A stretch of DNA of 64,000 bases from Butyrivibrio fibrisolvens. Lineage in GTDB: Bacteria > Bacillota > Clostridia > Lachnospirales > Lachnospiraceae. Made by a program: the position numbers and the translations under genes. The notes beneath the pieces are model-generated. The model was given only the letters and a program-made list of their open reading frames with translations. It made no database searches and was not told where the DNA came from. This document shows positions 59,912-64,000 of the stretch, in pieces (the stretch's first letter is position 1; every line of letters starts with the position of its first letter). The stretch covers positions 3,038,001-3,102,000 of the forward strand of contig NZ_CP146963.1 of assembly GCF_037113525.1 (NCBI RefSeq), written 5' to 3'.

Positions 59912-61090
59912 CTACCTATTCCAAATCTCATACCCCTGCCTTCTGGCAGAGTCATACACCGGCTGCATATTCTTCTCAAGAATCCCAAAGAACTCCTCTT
60001 TAGAATTCCCCTTACGATACAGCTCCTGCCCTGCCCAAATAGAATGCAGATTGTCACGAAGGCAAGACTCAAAAAGCTTATGAATATGCTCCTTGTCATG
60101 GATCATCTCGTATAACAGATACTGATTCTGGGCAAATCTCCTGAAGAAAGGATCCCACTTTGGAAGCCTGTTATTCTTAGCAGAATTAAGCGACGAATCC
60201 ATCGGCATAAGATTCCACAGCTCATCATTCATAACAAAAGACCACGGAATAAAATGATCCACATCATAACTCTTAGTCTTTATAGGATCATCCGTAAACA
60301 CATCTATCACATTGCTGCATTCAAGAATTCCATCCCACAGCTTATGAACCCTGTCAAGCTTACGCATCTTCTCATCCATAGGCGCAAGCTTATATACAAG
60401 CCCCGGAACTTCAGGATTATTGTTCTGAAGCCACTTAACCTTCTCATACTGAATCCAGCCCAGAATCGCCACAGTGTTATCCTGAATCATCTTGATCCAG
60501 GCCGGTTCAAAATATACTTCCTTCTTAAGCTTACTGGAATCACCAAGAGTATACGGCAATAAAACCACTTCACTACTTATACTTTTGATATATGCCGTCA
60601 TCCTCCTGATACTGCCCCACTCAGCTTTCTCCTCAGACCTTGAGAAAAAACCTGCAAGAGCCCTGTAAGGAACCATGTTAGTAAGCTGCTCTTTAGATTC
60701 TTTCAACTCACTGTCATGCTCTTTGATGGCATTTACAATCTCAACCTTAGAAGCGTTAGAAGGAAGACCGCTTAGATCCGACAGCTTAAGAATAGCCCGT
60801 TCCAGACCATCTCTTATCTGTCCATCAAGCTGTATACCACTTAAATGGATATGGAACTCACGAACAGAATACCAGGCACTTGCGATCATCTCATTTATGA
60901 TGTCATCAAAAGTAGTCTCACTTACGCCTTCAGAGATCAGCTTCACTATTGCGTCAAGCCAGTAGAACTTGTAGCAATAGGAAGGATCCTTCATCATAAG
61001 TGAGAAGCCCTCAATATCTAAAGAGCTGTAATACTTATTATCAACCTCTAGATGGTATTCTTTTCCAGTTGAAAAAATATCGTCACTCAT
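59912..61090 (-). CDS. HNH endonuclease-domain protein
   Basis: A 392-residue protein. Residues about 1-260 are uncharacterised and helical. The HNH motif follows: YDVDHFIPWSFVMNDELWNL near 277-296 and SSLNSAKNNRLPKWD near 301-315, giving His, Asn and Asn/Lys in the order of the beta-beta-alpha metal fold. Genes of this design are often stand-alone in accessory islands and may act on DNA in defence. The ribosome site is weak. It heads an apparent operon with methyltransferase and glutaredoxin-like genes. Confidence 0.82.
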   Translation of the reverse strand: MSDDIFSTGKEYHLEVDNKYYSSLDIEGFSLMMKDPSYCYKFYWLDAIVKLISEGVSETTFDDIINEMIASAWYSVREFHIHLSGIQLDGQIRDGLERAILKLSDLSGLPSNASKVEIVNAIKEHDSELKESKEQLTNMVPYRALAGFFSRSEEKAEWGSIRRMTAYIKSISSEVVLLPYTLGDSSKLKKEVYFEPAWIKMIQDNTVAILGWIQYEKVKWLQNNNPEVPGLVYKLAPMDEKMRKLDRVHKLWDGILECSNVIDVFTDDPIKTKSYDVDHFIPWSFVMNDELWNLMPMDSSLNSAKNNRLPKWDPFFRRFAQNQYLLYEMIHDKEHIHKLFESCLRDNLHSIWAGQELYRKGNSKEEFFGILEKNMQPVYDSARRQGYEIWNR

Positions 61091-61162
61091 AGGCCGTTAT
61101 GATTACCTGTAAAAAAATCGCTGTTTGTTATTTTTAATATACATTCTTTTAATATAAAAAAA

Positions 61163-61199
61163 TAGTCCTAAAGTATATATCTGGATTACCTTAGGACTA
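61163..61199 (-). terminator. Intrinsic terminator of the coiled-coil gene
   Basis: TAGTCCTAA/TTAGGACTA with a 19-nt loop. On the minus strand it is followed by TTTTTTT. The rest of 61091-61335 shows nothing. Confidence 0.8.
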
Positions 61200-61335
61200 A
61201 TCATGTCTTAAAACCATTAACACTATTGCATTTACACTTAAATAATTTTAATAGGTTCAAAAACTCTATATTACGCCATACCAATACATGTATTTCTTCA
61301 TAATAAAAATAGAAACAATAAATCTTTATAAACTA

Positions 61336-62397
61336 TCACGAACCTACTGAATATCTAACGCTATCAGCTGCACTTTCAGCACTTTCGGCTGCACTTCTAG
61401 CACTTGAGGCTTCATCTCTCGCACTTTCAGCAGCACACCTTGCATCCCCAGCTTCGTCTTTTGCACTTTCAGCTGCATCTTTAGCACTTTCAGCTGCATC
61501 TTTAGCACTTTCGGCTGCATCCTTGGCATTATCGGCAGCACACTTTGCCCACCAAGCTTCATCTTTTGCACTTTCAGCAGCTTCCTTAGCACTTTCGGCC
61601 TCGATCTCTGCATTTTCAGCAGCATCTTTTGCATTAACAGCTTCATCTCTTGCTTCTTTAGCAACTTGTTTCGTATCTAAAACATTATGATCGATTTGAT
61701 TTATTTCTTCACTAATGCTATCCAATCTTCTTTTTATATCAGAATCATTTAAAGAGCTATTTATTGAATCAGTCATTTCATCAATCCGAGTTGTTAATGA
61801 CTTTGTGACTTTATTAATATCATTATTAACAGTTTCAAAAAGGTACGATATCCTTTCTGTTATTTGTTCATGCGTCAATTGATTTTCTAGTCGCTCTAAA
61901 CGACCAGCGTATCCATCGAGAGCAACCATAACATTTGTAAGCAATTCCTTATTATCCATCGTCATCAAAATTTCTTTTCTTGTTTCTATATCTTCTTTTA
62001 TATGCTGGATCTGTTGATTGCAATCATTTTGGATATTTTCTATATCTTTATCGCACTTTTCTTGAATAGCTTCTTTTTCTTTAACACATTCTTGACGGAT
62101 AGACTCTATATTTTTAGCACAGTCCTGTTGAATAGATTCTATATTTCTGGCACATTCCTGTTGAACAGATTCTATTTTTTTAGCATGCATATCATTCAGA
62201 TTTCTAATTTGGCTTTCGCATCTTTCATTTGCTGCTTTTTCTGCTTGCTCAGAAGCATAGAATGCAGCTGAAACATCATTTTGAGCCTTCTTAGTAATAA
62301 ACTTATTCTTTCTGCTTAGGCGTACACAAACCACCAAAAGAATTATTACCAAAATAAAAAGGATGATGTCTCCATATAAATAATAAGTATAATCCAT
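61336..62397 (-). CDS. Membrane-anchored coiled-coil protein with expanded heptad repeats
   Basis: A 353-residue protein with one N-terminal transmembrane helix (about 8-27) and a long coiled coil. Residues about 70-135 contain 11-residue repeats (ARNIESIQQDC, AKNIESIRQEC and relatives, with a Cys in each). Residues about 250-345 are heptads of the type AESAKDA, roughly 14 copies. The heptad DNA is nearly identical in neighbouring 21-nt units (61440-61520), so the array expanded recently and length may vary. GGAGG lies 9 nt before the ATG. No family recognised. Confidence 0.75.
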   Translation of the reverse strand: MDYTYYLYGDIILFILVIILLVVCVRLSRKNKFITKKAQNDVSAAFYASEQAEKAANERCESQIRNLNDMHAKKIESVQQECARNIESIQQDCAKNIESIRQECVKEKEAIQEKCDKDIENIQNDCNQQIQHIKEDIETRKEILMTMDNKELLTNVMVALDGYAGRLERLENQLTHEQITERISYLFETVNNDINKVTKSLTTRIDEMTDSINSSLNDSDIKRRLDSISEEINQIDHNVLDTKQVAKEARDEAVNAKDAAENAEIEAESAKEAAESAKDEAWWAKCAADNAKDAAESAKDAAESAKDAAESAKDEAGDARCAAESARDEASSARSAAESAESAADSVRYSVGS

Positions 62398-62490
62398 GTA
62401 AATTCACCTCCGATATCACTAACCATTTTCAGAAGTTTAATCACATTATTACTAATTCTTTATCTACCGATACATGAAATAAACTGTCTG

Positions 62491-63063
62491 TTAATAATAT
62501 GAAATTACAACCACCGCGTCTGGATCAAACCAATCACCTTTAATAAATTCTGAATCGCCATCTATAGAAACATGATAAACAGAGTCTCCAAATCCTCTAA
62601 CTACTGTTGCGAGTAACGATATTTGATGACTAGTTTTTATATTACTAAACCCCATTGCCTTAAATTCTTCTATTGCGGCATCTAAGTTTTTTCCATCGCA
62701 CCAAACTTCAGACACTGTGACTTGTATCTGTCCATCATGTGGTAGAAATTCATTTGAAAATCGTCTTACAGGATGAAATATTAGGCAGAAAGCAAAACTC
62801 AAAACAAAAATAATCGCACTTGCTAAAGCTATGCCTTTTTTGATTTTAAGAGAGTATTGTCTTTTATATTTTTCAAATTCCACATACTGCCATCCTTGCT
62901 CAACAGTTCTATAAGTATCGCTTTTTATTCTCTGCTTTTTTACAGTGTCGCTTTCATCTATAAACAATTTTGTACCACAATAAGGGCAAAACATAATTTG
63001 CCTGTCATTTCCCCTCTCTAATGGTGCATTACAATTCCTACATTGCATTTTAATAATTCTCAC
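62491..63063 (-). CDS. Zinc-ribbon membrane protein with a PASTA-like C-terminus
   Basis: A 190-residue protein. A zinc ribbon (Cys8, Cys11, Cys26, Cys29; MQCRNCNAPLE and FCPYCG) is followed by one transmembrane helix near 77-97. The extracytoplasmic part includes LDAAIEEFKAMGFSNIKTS, which has the PASTA-like pattern, and a strand-rich end. I take the GTG at 63063 as start, with GAGG 7 nt upstream. The ATG five codons later is the alternative. Function is unknown. Confidence 0.72.
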   Translation of the reverse strand: MRIIKMQCRNCNAPLERGNDRQIMFCPYCGTKLFIDESDTVKKQRIKSDTYRTVEQGWQYVEFEKYKRQYSLKIKKGIALASAIIFVLSFAFCLIFHPVRRFSNEFLPHDGQIQVTVSEVWCDGKNLDAAIEEFKAMGFSNIKTSHQISLLATVVRGFGDSVYHVSIDGDSEFIKGDWFDPDAVVVISYY

Positions 63064-63335
63064 TACACTTCCTCACATTTAGCTTTAAATGACCTTGAAC
63101 CTTGTATCAACTTTATAGTTTTAATCTACGTCCGTTTTAATATTTGAATGATCCAAGTCTACCACACGTCGGTCAATCGGTATATAGTCATTTCGATGAT
63201 GTTTTTTCGTTTTTCTCTTGTTGTAATAGTCATTTTTAATCTCTTCCCTACATTCCCCATACTTGTACTCTTTATGTGATTATTTTTAATCACTTACTTT
63301 ACAAACAAGAATACCCATATGCCTTTAAATCGGAT

Positions 63336-64000
63336 TTATCTATAAATGGCATTAACACCATATTTTTCGTACTGTCCTATGCGATAATCACGTACAAAAT
63401 CTGCATCTAACTCCCATTTCGAAATAGCAAGCTCATATTTGCTGTCGTACTGCCTTTGGCTAATAAAGAAATCCAAATATCCTATAATTTCACTCTTGGA
63501 TAAAATACCATTATCAATCATCTGTGCTAAAATCTTATGCCTAGTTTTTTCTGTTAAACCATCACTTTGGTTAACCGTGTACCCGCATTGCATAAGAACT
63601 GACTCACTAGATAGTTCCAATGAACCATTTACACTATTTCCCTCATAGGTATTAGAATCAATTATTCGGCAACAAGGTATACCAAGATTTTTTAATTTTT
63701 CGTAAGTACTATTCATAATAAAATAGGTATTACAGACTGGACAGAAGCCTGCAGAAATACGCTTGGTGACTGTCATTGCATCTTGTTTGTTCTTTATTAA
63801 CGAAATAGCCGCCTCAATATTCTGAACTTTATGCCCATTAAATCTACATTTAAAAATATTACGTCTCACAACAAAGTTTTTCATGCCTATTTGAGAAAGC
63901 TTATTTATTTCATCTCCACTCACATCATTTATGCTATCATTATATGAATTTGGAACAGGCTTCGCTTTGCGAATAATAAGATTTATTATTTTCCCTGCAG
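63336..64000 (-). CDS. Uncharacterised protein (5' end beyond the window)
   Basis: The frame is open from the right edge (first visible residues AGKIINLIIRKAKPVPNSY) to a stop at 63336, about 221 codons, so the true start lies outside the window. A GTG at 63923 is possible but has no need to be used. It has a CPVC knuckle (SAGFCPVCNTYFIM) and a His/Cys-rich FKCRFNGHKV upstream. The C-terminal SKSEIIGYLDFFISQRQ region is helical. I do not recognise the family. Confidence 0.6.
   Translation of the reverse strand, partial: AGKIINLIIRKAKPVPNSYNDSINDVSGDEINKLSQIGMKNFVVRRNIFKCRFNGHKVQNIEAAISLIKNKQDAMTVTKRISAGFCPVCNTYFIMNSTYEKLKNLGIPCCRIIDSNTYEGNSVNGSLELSSESVLMQCGYTVNQSDGLTEKTRHKILAQMIDNGILSKSEIIGYLDFFISQRQYDSKYELAISKWELDADFVRDYRIGQYEKYGVNAIYR

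Overview
The window looks like a chromosome segment of a rumen or gut Lachnospiraceae bacterium, most likely Butyrivibrio or a close relative. This is inferred from AT-rich intergenic DNA, strong GGAGG ribosome sites, the Firmicutes order yicC-remA-gmk-rpoZ, an rqcH homologue, DUF3793-flavodoxin, DUF6320 and DUF4298 proteins, a chromosomal HU and a GT5 glycogen synthase. No rRNA, tRNA, CRISPR array or intact insertion sequence was seen. Most genes lie on the minus strand.

Positions 1-30,300 are mainly conserved core genes. A MocR/PdxR-type regulator (cut by the left edge) diverges from a pyridoxal kinase gene over a shared region with three copies of one box. Then come cdd, a DUF2971 protein, carB without carA, a DEAD-box helicase, pncC/cinA, pgsA, rimO, rpoZ, gmk, remA, yicC, rqcH, trpS, a U32-like protein, a MurJ/SpoVB-type flippase, glgA, a candidate C-rich small RNA, an iron-regulated-looking DUF3793-flavodoxin unit, rho and truA. 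A three-gene operon follows (acyltransferase, DUF6320 membrane protein, pectin-acetylesterase-like hydrolase).

Positions 30,300-37,300 hold a histidine phosphatase, a very large right-handed beta-helix protein, yggS and a DUF3048 lipoprotein. Between them sit three 220-221 nt elements. Each can fold into one long hairpin of about 88 base pairs. Their stems differ in sequence but stay paired, while the apical loop and one internal joint are nearly identical. I regard this as the strongest candidate for an undescribed element.

Positions 37,300-45,000 carry an SDR oxidoreductase, a spore-photoproduct-lyase-like radical SAM enzyme, a nucleosidase-like protein, HU, a DUF4143 ATPase, a repeat-rich scar resembling IS21-type ends, and a membrane-anchored carboxylesterase.

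Positions 45,000-64,000 are accessory in character: uncharacterised membrane and WG-repeat proteins, a DUF1703 ATPase/nuclease, an Rpn-type nuclease, a DUF3791 protein, fragments of SCP2 and methyltransferase genes, GNAT, a two-gene chromate-type transporter, a GH114 lipoprotein, an abortive-infection-like ATPase whose downstream gene is reduced to 21 codons, HNH nuclease, methyltransferase and glutaredoxin genes, a coiled-coil protein with expanding heptad repeats, and two zinc-ribbon proteins. This part also has short 12-nt tandem repeats, a terminator-like sequence reused at successive gene ends, and a complete 39-codon gene with its own promoter and terminator.
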